The notes under the pieces: model-generated
Seen by the model: the letters and a program-made list of their open reading frames with translations, nothing else
Told to the model about the DNA's origin: nothing
Database searches by the model: none
Shown: positions 1 to 6,300 of the stretch, one piece after another
Layout: the number at the start of each line of letters is the position of its first letter
Position numbering within the stretch: the first letter of the stretch is position 1
Assembly: GCA_029863825.1 (NCBI GenBank)
Contig: JAOTUP010000082.1
Location: 1 to 7,507 of the forward strand
From: Acidobacteriota bacterium
Lineage (GTDB): Bacteria > Acidobacteriota > Thermoanaerobaculia > Multivoradales > JAHEKO01
Length of the DNA: 7,507 bases
Reading direction: 5' to 3'
Program-made: the position numbers and the translations under genes

Positions 1-585
1 GCGCCAGCCACCGATGCGCACGACTTCGCCGAGGGGGTCGCGAGCGTCGAAGAGCTCGCGCGCCGCCTTGTGTCCGAGGACGGCAACCGATGAGGCGCGA
101 AACATCTCCTCCGGCGGCAAGAACTCACCGCTACCCATGATCAGGTTGCGCGCCTCCAGCATTTCGCTGGTGGTGCCGAGAATGGCGAGTTGGCGCCGCC
201 TTTCACCGTAGGCGAGCTCCTCGGTGCCGGCGACCAGCGGCGCGACCCGCCGTGCGTGCGGGATGGAGCGCGCAATCGCCTGCGCATCGTCGAGCGTCAG
301 GTCGTTGGGCACACCGCCGATGCCGAAGGTGCCGGTGGTCTCGGTCCTGCCCGGTAGGACGATGATGATGTTGGTTCCGAGGCTGGCGAACTGGTCGACG
401 ACGTAGCGCTTGGCGCCCTCGCCGAGCGCGGTCAGGACGACGACGGCGCACACGCCGATGGCGACGCCGACGAGGCTCAAGCCGGTGCGAAGTCCGTGAC
501 CGCGCAGGCCGCCGCCGGCGAAGCGCAGCAAATCGAGCCAGCTCATCGCCTGCGAATTGTCGTGGCCGTTGTCGTTGCGTCGCAT
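1..585 (-). CDS. ABC transporter permease, MacB/FtsX type (N-terminal part)
   Basis: The N-terminal 195 residues of an inner-membrane permease are visible; the gene continues past the left edge, so this is partial, not broken. Residues 32-53 form the first membrane helix, inside the family pattern seen here as LRTGLSLVGVAIGV, followed by LTALGEGAKRYV and LGTNIIIVLPGR. That order (short cytoplasmic N-terminus, first helix, then a large periplasmic domain with a LGTN..V.PGR strand) is typical of MacB_PCD/FtsX permeases. From about residue 75 on, the visible part would be periplasmic domain; the other three helices expected for the family lie outside the window. The ATG at 585 follows the ATPase stop by 2 nt with no clear ribosome site, suggesting translational coupling. 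Met14 (position 546), beginning MSWLDLLRFA, is also a plausible start. It presumably pairs with the adjacent ATPase and adaptor. The substrate cannot be told. Confidence 0.9.
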   Translation of the reverse strand, partial: MRRNDNGHDNSQAMSWLDLLRFAGGGLRGHGLRTGLSLVGVAIGVCAVVVLTALGEGAKRYVVDQFASLGTNIIIVLPGRTETTGTFGIGGVPNDLTLDDAQAIARSIPHARRVAPLVAGTEELAYGERRRQLAILGTTSEMLEARNLIMGSGEFLPPEEMFRASSVAVLGHKAARELFDARDPLGEVVRIGGWR

Positions 586-587
586 CG

Positions 588-1328
588 TCAGTTTTCGGTC
601 AGGATGGTCAGGACCTCGGTGATCCGGTCGCCGCGCACTCGCTTGGCGATGTGGCCGTCGACCAGCACGATAATGCGGTCGGCGCGTTGCGCCACTTTCG
701 GGTCATGCGTGACGACGAGAAGTGTCAGGCCGTCACCGTTGAGCTGTTCGAGGAGGTCGAGAACGACGCCTCCGGACTTGGAGTCGAGGTTGCCGGTTGG
801 TTCGTCGGCGAGAAGAATCGCCGGTTTCATGATGGTCGCGCGCGCCAGTGCGATGCGCTGGCGCTCGCCGCCGGAGAGCTGGTCGGGCTGATGGCCGGCG
901 CGCTGTGACAGGCCTACGGCGGCCACCGCCTCGGCCGTCCGCACCCGACGCTCGGCGTGCGTGATGCCGGCAAAGATCATCGGCAGCTCGACATTGTCGG
1001 CCGCGGTGAGTCGCGGGATGAGGTGAAAGAACTGGAAGACGAAGCCGATCTGGTGGCGCCGGATCTCGGTCAGGGCGCGGGTGTCGAGGTGGCCGACATT
1101 TCGGCCGTCGAGAAAGTAGTCGCCACTCGTCGGTCGATCGAGACAGCCGAGGATGTTGAGAAGGGTCGACTTGCCCGACCCGGAAGGACCCATGATGGCG
1201 ATGTGCTCACCGGGCAAGATCTCCTCGTCGACCTCGACCAGCGCATGAACCTCCTCGTCGCCTACCAGAAACGTGCGGCTGATGCTCTGGAGACGGATGA
1301 CGGGCTGCGAGCCGCTTGTCTCAGCCAT
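588..1328 (-). CDS. ABC transporter ATP-binding protein, MacB/LolD type
   Basis: Cytoplasmic ATPase subunit (246 aa) that would power the neighbouring permease. All ABC motifs are present, numbered from the chosen start: Walker A GPSGSGKST at 47-55, Q-loop Gln99 in FVFQFF, signature LSGGE at 151-155, Walker B ILLADE at 171-176 followed by PTGNLDS, and the switch histidine His208 in VVTHDP. The LNILG and GNLDS contexts and the size are typical of the MacB/LolD/FtsE group of mechanotransmitter ATPases. An upstream in-frame ATG at 1370 would add 14 residues (MPRRSRATRS...) and overlap the adaptor gene by 35 bp. I prefer 1328 because MAETSGSQPVIRLQ begins where family members usually do, and a GAGGAG lies 13 nt upstream at the end of the adaptor gene. 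The permease ATG follows the stop by 2 nt, so the three genes look like one transcription unit. E. coli MacB fuses this domain to the permease; here the two are separate. Confidence 0.95.
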   Translation of the reverse strand: MAETSGSQPVIRLQSISRTFLVGDEEVHALVEVDEEILPGEHIAIMGPSGSGKSTLLNILGCLDRPTSGDYFLDGRNVGHLDTRALTEIRRHQIGFVFQFFHLIPRLTAADNVELPMIFAGITHAERRVRTAEAVAAVGLSQRAGHQPDQLSGGERQRIALARATIMKPAILLADEPTGNLDSKSGGVVLDLLEQLNGDGLTLLVVTHDPKVAQRADRIIVLVDGHIAKRVRGDRITEVLTILTEN

Positions 1329-1335
1329 GTCGGGC

Positions 1336-2484
1336 TCAGGACTCCTCGTCGCTCTCGACCGCCTCGGCACCGTCGACGATCTTCGGACTATCGAGTGACG
1401 TCACCACCTTGTCGTCCTTGCTCAGGCCGGACACGACCTCGGTGAAGTTCCAGTTGCGGATGCCGACTTCGACGTCGCGTTCACGCAGCAGTCCGGCGTC
1501 CAGGACGAGGACCTTGTTGCCTTCCATGAGTGCACCGGTCGGGACTCGCAGCACATCGTCCCTGGCGTCGAGGATGACCTCGATGTCGGCCGAAGTTCCC
1601 GGCAGGAGAGTTGCGGCGAAGGTCGCGTCGGCGAGCTCGACCTCGACCTCGACGGTGCGGTTTTGCTCCTGGAAGTCGAGCACGTACGGCGCAACGCGGG
1701 TCACGACACCGGCGAAATCCTTGCCGCGATGTGAGTCGACGGTGACGCGAACGGAGAGCCCCGTCTTGATGAGCGCCGAGTCCACCTCGTCCATCGGCGC
1801 GCTGATGAAGATCGAGGAGGGATCAAGGATATCGAGAACCGCTGGCACGGGTAGCGCCGGTGGCGAAGGTGTTGTCCACTCTCCGACTTCCGCTGAACGC
1901 TCGGCGACGATGCCGTCGAAGGGAGCACGGAGCACGGTCTTGCCGAGCTGGACGGTGGCGAGATTGACCGCCGCCGCGGCTCGGGCGGCCTGGGCTCCGG
2001 CCGATCGGCAGGTCGCCTCGGCCGTCGCGTGGGCGCTCTCCGCCTGATCCAGGAGATCCACCGAGATGATGTCCTGATCCGCCAGCTTCTTGACGCGGTC
2101 ATACTCGCGCTGCGCGCGATCGGCACCCAGGCAGGCGCGCTCGCGCTCGGCTTGCGCAGCCTCCAGCTCTTTCTCGGTGAGCAGGAGTTGCGCCCGTTGG
2201 GCGCTGTCTTCGAGCCGCAGCACGATATCGCCGGCCTTGACCCAGTCTCCCTCACGGAAGGGGATCTCGACGACCTGTCCGCCGAGCTCCGGCGACAGTT
2301 TTGCCCGGCGGCGGGCTTTCACCGTGCCGGCGCGGGAGTTGGTCACTGTCGCTTCGACGAGTCCGGTGGCCACGGGTTGCACCCTCACGGGGATCGGATC
2401 GGGTGCGAAAACCGTGACCTTGAGAACCCAGACCGCAATGACGATCACTGCCAGAATCGCAAGACGAATCCACCATCTACGCAT
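1336..2484 (-). CDS. periplasmic adaptor subunit (HlyD/MacA-type membrane fusion protein)
   Basis: A 382-aa adaptor that would link the inner-membrane ABC permease to an outer-membrane channel. Residues 6-21 are a single membrane helix after a MRRWWIR start, so the protein is anchored in the inner membrane with the rest in the periplasm. The lipoyl-like half-motifs are visible at about 48-93 (AGTVKARRRAKLSPELGGQV ... REGDWVKAGD) and 183-206 (LRAPFDGIVAERSAEVGEW). Between them, about 94-181, lies an Ala/Glu/Arg-rich coiled-coil hairpin. A beta-barrel domain follows at about 213-300 and a membrane-proximal domain at about 305-365 (VLRVPTGALMEGNKVLVL). The C-terminus is acidic (VESDEES). Two cysteines, 118 and 159, sit in opposite hairpin helices. 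It is first in the operon, 7 bp before the preferred ATPase start. The ATG at 2484 has no strong ribosome site. Export of a drug, lipid or peptide are all possible; the sequence does not decide. Confidence 0.93.
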   Translation of the reverse strand: MRRWWIRLAILAVIVIAVWVLKVTVFAPDPIPVRVQPVATGLVEATVTNSRAGTVKARRRAKLSPELGGQVVEIPFREGDWVKAGDIVLRLEDSAQRAQLLLTEKELEAAQAERERACLGADRAQREYDRVKKLADQDIISVDLLDQAESAHATAEATCRSAGAQAARAAAAVNLATVQLGKTVLRAPFDGIVAERSAEVGEWTTPSPPALPVPAVLDILDPSSIFISAPMDEVDSALIKTGLSVRVTVDSHRGKDFAGVVTRVAPYVLDFQEQNRTVEVEVELADATFAATLLPGTSADIEVILDARDDVLRVPTGALMEGNKVLVLDAGLLRERDVEVGIRNWNFTEVVSGLSKDDKVVTSLDSPKIVDGAEAVESDEES

Positions 2485-2634
2485 GATGTAGTCACTCTAG
2501 CAAAGAAGATTACGGGGAGTGCCACTCGTTTGGATAGGGTGTAATGTGGTCGCGACTCGGCATGTCCTCGTAGGAGTAACGCGATGTGTGCGGCTGGTGT
2601 CCGCAGGCCGCTCTGTGGCGACGCGAAGAGGCGC
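2485..2634. other. divergent upstream region of the efflux operon
   Basis: No gene seen. The first 100 bases are less GC-rich than the surroundings and must hold the leader of the leftward efflux operon. I found no convincing -35/-10 pair on either strand. The best single hexamer is TGTAAT at about 2542 on the plus strand, but there is no matching -35 box about 17 nt upstream. The stretch at about 2587-2596 (GTGCGGCTGG) matches part of the downstream 125-bp repeat and may be the remnant of a decayed earlier copy. Confidence 0.4.
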
Positions 2635-2760
2635 CGCCGCTCGGGCGTGTCCAGTTCGGGCGCAGAGATGCCCTTCACAGGACACACCACGTGCGGCTGG
2701 CATTTCGGAGGATTTGCCATGGCGATGCGATCGAGTCGGTGCGGCGAGTCCGGGGAGTGA
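2635..2760 (+). repeat. repeat unit 1 (subtype A)
   Basis: This is 126 bp, with one extra base just before the ATG (GGATTTGCC instead of GGATAGCC). Hairpin arms are 2647-2655 and 2677-2685, with one mismatch (A opposite A) and a 21-nt loop. Inside the loop GGGCG (2658-2662) can pair with TGCCC (2669-2673). The spacer is of the ACGTGCGGCTGG type, shared with unit 3. Confidence 0.9.
2719..2760 (+). CDS. possible 13-residue micro-ORF in repeat unit 1
   Basis: Reads MAMRSSRCGESGE then TGA. A GGAGGA ends 6 nt before the ATG, a better ribosome site than that of the large gene downstream. The stop codon falls on the last three bases of the unit. The peptide resembles nothing I recognise. The sequence alone cannot show that it is translated: units 1-3 are nearly identical here, so frame conservation carries no information. 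It could be a regulatory leader peptide, a micro-protein or chance. Confidence 0.3.
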   Translation: MAMRSSRCGESGE

Positions 2761-2885
2761 CGCCGCTCGGGCGTGTCCAGTTCGGGCGCAGAGATGCCCT
2801 TCACAGGACACACCGCTCGCCGCTGGCATTTTGGAGGATAGCCATGGCGATGCGATCGAGTCGGTGCGGCGAGTCCGGGGAGTGA
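2761..2885 (+). repeat. repeat unit 2 (subtype B)
   Basis: This is 125 bp. Hairpin arms are 2773-2781 and 2803-2811. The spacer is of the CGCTCGCCGCTGG type with TTTTGGAGG, shared with unit 4. Its first 96 bases are identical to those of unit 4. Confidence 0.9.
2844..2885 (+). CDS. possible 13-residue micro-ORF in repeat unit 2
   Basis: Same 13-residue frame as in unit 1, ending in TGA. GGAGGA stands 5 nt before the ATG. Coding status is unproven. A longer frame entering from upstream shares this stop, but the ribosome site points to this ATG. Confidence 0.3.
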   Translation: MAMRSSRCGESGE

Positions 2886-3010
2886 CGCCGCTCGGGCGCG
2901 TCCTGTTCGGGCGCAGAGATGCCCTTCACAGGACACACCGCGTGCGGCTGGCATTTCGGAGGATAGCCATGGCGATGCGATCGAGTCGGTGCGGCGAGTC
3001 CGGGGAGTGA
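2886..3010 (+). repeat. repeat unit 3 (subtype A)
   Basis: This is 125 bp. Hairpin arms are 2898-2906 (GCGTCCTGT) and 2928-2936 (ACAGGACAC). The inner seven bases pair perfectly. The single mismatch sits one base in from the outer end, a different place from units 1, 2 and 4. The spacer is of the GCGTGCGGCTGG type, as in unit 1. Confidence 0.9.
2969..3010 (+). CDS. possible 13-residue micro-ORF in repeat unit 3
   Basis: Same 13-residue frame and stop as in units 1 and 2, with GGAGGA 5 nt before the ATG. Coding status is unproven. Confidence 0.3.
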   Translation: MAMRSSRCGESGE

Positions 3011-3135
3011 CGCCGCTCGGGCGTGTCCAGTTCGGGCGCAGAGATGCCCTTCACAGGACACACCGCTCGCCGCTGGCATTTTGGAGGATAGCCATGGCGA
3101 TGCGATGGAATCGGTGCGCCGAGGCAGAGAAGCGA
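3011..3135 (+). repeat. repeat unit 4 (subtype B, diverged 3' third)
   Basis: Identical to unit 2 up to 3106, then diverging by substitutions without changing length. Hairpin arms are 3023-3031 and 3053-3061. The TGA that closes the small frame in units 1-3 is lost, so the frame runs on to 3264. Confidence 0.88.
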
Positions 3136-3264
3136 CCCGGCTCCGGTGTGTTCCGTTCGAGCGTCGAGGGGCCCGTCACGGGACACGCCGCGAACGGTTG
3201 CGATGACGGCGGGGAGTCACGTGCGACCGACCTTGGGAATGGGGGGAGAGCGAGGGGAGACTGA
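3094..3264 (+). CDS. possible 56-residue small ORF at the array end
   Basis: Starts at the unit 4 copy of the same ribosome site and ATG, reads MAMRWNRCAEAEKRPG and continues for 56 residues to a TGA at 3262-3264, because unit 4 has lost the usual stop. It crosses all of degenerate unit 5, including its hairpin. The product is Gly/Arg/Glu/Asp-rich with two cysteines, has no membrane segment and matches no family I recognise. It ends 80 bp before the TamB-like gene. It is most likely a decayed relative of the 13-residue frames; a real small protein cannot be excluded. Confidence 0.2.
   Translation: MAMRWNRCAEAEKRPGSGVFRSSVEGPVTGHAANGCDDGGESRATDLGNGGRARGD
3136..3220 (+). repeat. repeat unit 5 (degenerate and shortened)
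   Basis: In register with the array but much diverged. Hairpin arms are 3148-3156 (GTGTTCCGT) and 3178-3186 (ACGGGACAC), both exactly 125 bp from their counterparts in unit 4 and again separated by 21 nt. The arms pair completely with one G-U, and three more base pairs extend the stem (3145-3147 with 3187-3189). The ribosome site and ATG portion is missing. CGGGGAGTCAC at 3210-3220 resembles the unit end, CGGGGAGTGAC, so an internal deletion is likely. Confidence 0.7.
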
Positions 3265-3344
3265 GGCCATTCGCGAGGGGACGGAGTAGCTGTCGTTCAG
3301 CATGACGTATCGTGTCACCTTCTTTTCTTAGTACCATTCTCGGG
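3221..3344 (+). other. leader region of the TamB-like gene
   Basis: Unique sequence between the array and the TamB-like start. The first half is G-rich (GGGAATGGGGGGAGAGCGAGG). The last 25 bases before the ATG are pyrimidine-rich and lower in GC (TTCTTTTCTTAGTACCATTCT). That AT-rich patch could hold a -10 element, but I see no paired -35 box and call no promoter. A weak inverted repeat (TGACG/TGTCA) at about 3303-3317 is probably chance. Confidence 0.35.
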
Positions 3345-6300
3345 ATGGGAGGGACCTCGACAGGACGTCGCCTGCTCAAGTGGGTGATCTGGTGCGTATT
3401 GGCCGTAGCGCTGGTGATTGTGCTCGTTGTGGTCGGTGTCGAGCTGGCGCTCAAGAGCCGTACGGTTCGCGCGGCGATAACGAGCCGGCTCGTGCCGTGG
3501 GTGGAGCGGGAGTACGGCGTCGGTGTGGAGCTCGAGGACTTCTCGCTGTCTCCACTCGGCGGATCCCTGGAGCTGCGCGATCTCGCGCTGCGCGCCGGCG
3601 CGGCCACGCCGTTCGCCCGCGTCGAACGCATTCGTGCGCAGTGGCAGCCGCTATCGCTTCTGGGTGGACATCCGTATGTGCGAGAGCTGGTGGTCGATCG
3701 GCCAGCCGTCGATCTGGGGCAGCCGCTCCCGACACTGCCGGAGAAAGCTCCATCCGAGCCCTCGTCTCCACCCGCGCTCAGCATCGAGCGCATTCGCGTC
3801 ACGGAGGCATCGCTCGACGCTGGTGTGCCCGAGGGCGTCGCCGACGTGCTGCGCGAGTGGATGGTTCGAAAAGGCGACATGGAAGCGTCGCTCGACGGCG
3901 ATCGGTTTGCCGTGACATCGGCAACCGCTGGAATCGGCGTAGATCTCGTTCGTGCGGGGGCGCTCGACCTGGAAGTGGCGGTCGAAGCGGACGGCAGGTT
4001 GGGTGGCGATATCGAGATCCGCAGCGCCCGAGTGTCGAGCGCGCCGCTCGAGCTGGACGCGTCGGGACGAGTCGGTGCAGGGGAGCGCGACATCAGCGGC
4101 ACTTTCACCGGCCGTACCGATGCGGGCTTCTGGCTTGGGCACCCGGACGCTGCACCCGTTACTGTCGAAGGCACGGTCGATCTCGGCGCGTGGACCGGCG
4201 GTGCTCAGATTCGAGCCCCTGAGGTCTCGGGTGAGCTCTTTCGAGAGCTCGTCGCAAGCGACCTGTTCGACCAACTGGAGATCGCCGCCACTTCGTTTGG
4301 CTTGGAAACGGATATCGAGCTCTTCGAGAGCGACGGTGTCGCCGCCCGGGTGCGCCTCGCGGCGACGCGTGAGGGGAGCGCCGTCTTGCTGGTCTCCGGC
4401 GAGCCCCGGGTGCGCTTGCTGGAGACCCTTCCCGTCGCAAGCGAGATTTCCGTCGAGTTGCTGCCGGGTCTGCCGGGGGCGCGCAGGGTGACGGCGGCCG
4501 TCGAGGGTGAAGAGCTGCGAAAACCGGAGCAGTGGACGGTGACCCGCGGATCGGTTGCCGTCGATTCGCCGGATGTCGACCGTCTGCTCGCGGCGATGGC
4601 TCGCCTCTGGCCGCGGCTGGTGCCTGCGACGGCGCTGGCCGATCTGCCCGCCCTCGGCAAGCTGGCCGCGACCGGCTCGTTTTCGGGTGTAGTCACGGAT
4701 CCACGGCTCGAGTCGAAAATCGACTGGCGGCCGCATGCGGACGGCCTGGTCCGAGCGACGGTTTCCGGGCATCTGCGAGGAACGGATCTGACTCTCGAGA
4801 GCGAAGGCTCGGCGATCTCCCTGGCTCACTTCACGGATGCCGCGTCGGGGCGCCTCGAGTGGTCGGGGAGTGCTCGCGGCGGCCTCGAGAATCCGCAAGG
4901 AGGTATCCACGCGGCGATCTGGGATCTGGTTGCCGGCGGCGAGACGGTGTTCGATGCCCTCGACGTTCGTGTCAGCGGTGGCCGCAGGAATCTCGAGTGG
5001 GCGCTCGACGGCTCGTCGCCGACGATAGGGATCCTCGAAGGCAAGGGATCGGTGGTGCCGGAGTCGATCCTGGCTCGGGCTGCAGGACGTCTCACGCTGA
5101 CACCGGTCGCAGGAGCAACCGGCGGCGGTATCGACCTGGTCGACAGCAGCTTCGAGCTCGCGGACGGCGCCCTGGTGCTGGAGGCGAGGGGCTTCGGTGC
5201 GGGGCGCGAGATCGCCGTCATCGACGCCAGGATGCCGCTGGCGGAAGTGGCGCGAATTCCCGGCGCGGAGGCCGTCGCGACGCTCCCTCTCCTGCGCTCG
5301 GAGGGAGCGGTGGAAGTGGAGTGGAGAGTCCCGACGGGCGACTGGGTGTCGCTGCTCCCTGAAGGCATGCGCAGCAGGGTCGCCCGTCTGGAAGCCGGCT
5401 CTGCGGGCCGCATCGAGCTGGATGTCGACTGTCCGGCGTGCTCGCGAGTGAGCGGCGAAGTCCTCGGCCTGATCGCGGAGGTCGACGGCCGGTCGATCTC
5501 GAGCGACGAGCCATTGGCGCTGTCGCTGGCCGATGGGCGATTGCGCCTCGCACCGTGGGCGGTTGATGGAGACGATCTCACGCTGTCGATCAACGGCGAG
5601 GCGGATCTCAGCACCGAGTGGAGGCCGGGCTCGGACCCGGCGGAGCTCATCGTCCAATCGCGCCTCGAGATCGACGGCGAGCTCGGGTCGACCTGGCTGG
5701 AGAGTCTCCCGCTCGACGTCGTGACGCCGGGCGCCGCCACGCTGCACATTGAGGCGGGAGGCCCCGCTGTCGACTGGAGCGGGAAGCTGACGCTCGCCGC
5801 GGATACCCTGGTGGTGGCATCGCCGTCGGTGCCCGGTCTCGCCATCGCCGCGCCGCATGCCGAGATCACCCTCGCCGCGGGTGAGGTGAGAATCGACCAG
5901 CTCGGATGCAATGTGGGGGAGGGATCGCTGACAGCCGAGGGGCGTCTGTGGCTCGACGATCCTCTGCGCGAAGCCACGGGACGAGTTCGGCTGGAGGGAG
6001 CTCTGCCGGTCGTGGAGCAGATCGAGCTGCCGTTCGAGATTCGTGACGGTCTGTTGAGCATCGTCGAAGGCGCGATCGGAACGCCGGGTGGCCGGGGGAA
6101 CGTCGGCTTTCAGATGTCGCTTGCCGAGACAGCGGGGGCGACGGTGCAGCTCGAATGGAGCGTGCCGAGGAACGACTGGACGCCGCTGCTCGGGCTCTTT
6201 GGGGTCGGCGAGGACCCGGAGTCGCTTCAGTTCGGCTCCCGGGGTGAAGTCACAGTCGACCTCGAAAACCCCACCGACGCCTCGGCGGCGGTTGTTCTCG

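Larger units (their letters stand above)
2635..3220 (+). repeat. tandem array of 125-bp units (4 copies plus a degenerate fifth)
   Basis: Units begin at 2635, 2761, 2886, 3011 and about 3136, giving spacings of 126, 125, 125 and 125 bp. Each of the first four starts CGCCGCTCGGGCG. In order on the plus strand they hold a short GC hairpin (ACGCC-GCTCG-GGCGT), a larger hairpin with GTGTCC/GGACAC arms, a spacer ending CTGGCATTT, a GGAGGA ribosome-site-like motif, and ATGGCGATGCGAT. In units 1-3 this opens a 13-codon frame closed by TGA at the unit end. Copies 2 and 4 are identical over 96 bp (2761-2856 and 3011-3106), while both edges of the array are degenerate. That is the usual pattern of an array homogenised by recombination. 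The period is not a multiple of 3, so the array does not encode a protein repeat. Orientation is given as plus because of the ribosome sites and the wobble pairs in the hairpins. Confidence 0.95.

Noticed and set aside
203..451. Arg-rich minus-strand frame, and similar plus-strand frames over 14-908
   Set aside because: They are other-frame shadows of the permease and ATPase genes, whose frames show clear family motifs.
1329..1370. Upstream ATG at 1370 as start of the ATPase gene
   Set aside because: It would add 14 Arg/Pro-rich residues not typical of the family and overlap the adaptor gene by 35 bp. The ATG at 1328 fits better, though 1370 is not excluded.
2519..3010. Plus-strand frames of 99-163 codons through the array
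   Set aside because: They cycle through three frames of the same repeat. Only the short frames directly behind GGAGGA have an initiation signal.
2445..3186. Overlapping minus-strand frames of 86-169 codons with repeated peptides (CPVKGISAPELD, CEGHLCARTG)
   Set aside because: They arise because the 125-bp unit has few stops in any minus frame and shifts frame from copy to copy. The same DNA is read in successive frames, no good ribosome sites were seen, and the hairpin wobble pairs favour the plus strand.
2635..3220. CRISPR array
   Set aside because: Copies are contiguous 125-bp units without unique spacers, and no cas gene is present.
2635..3220. Insertion sequence or transposon
   Set aside because: No transposase frame, no terminal inverted repeats bounding the array and no obvious target-site duplication.
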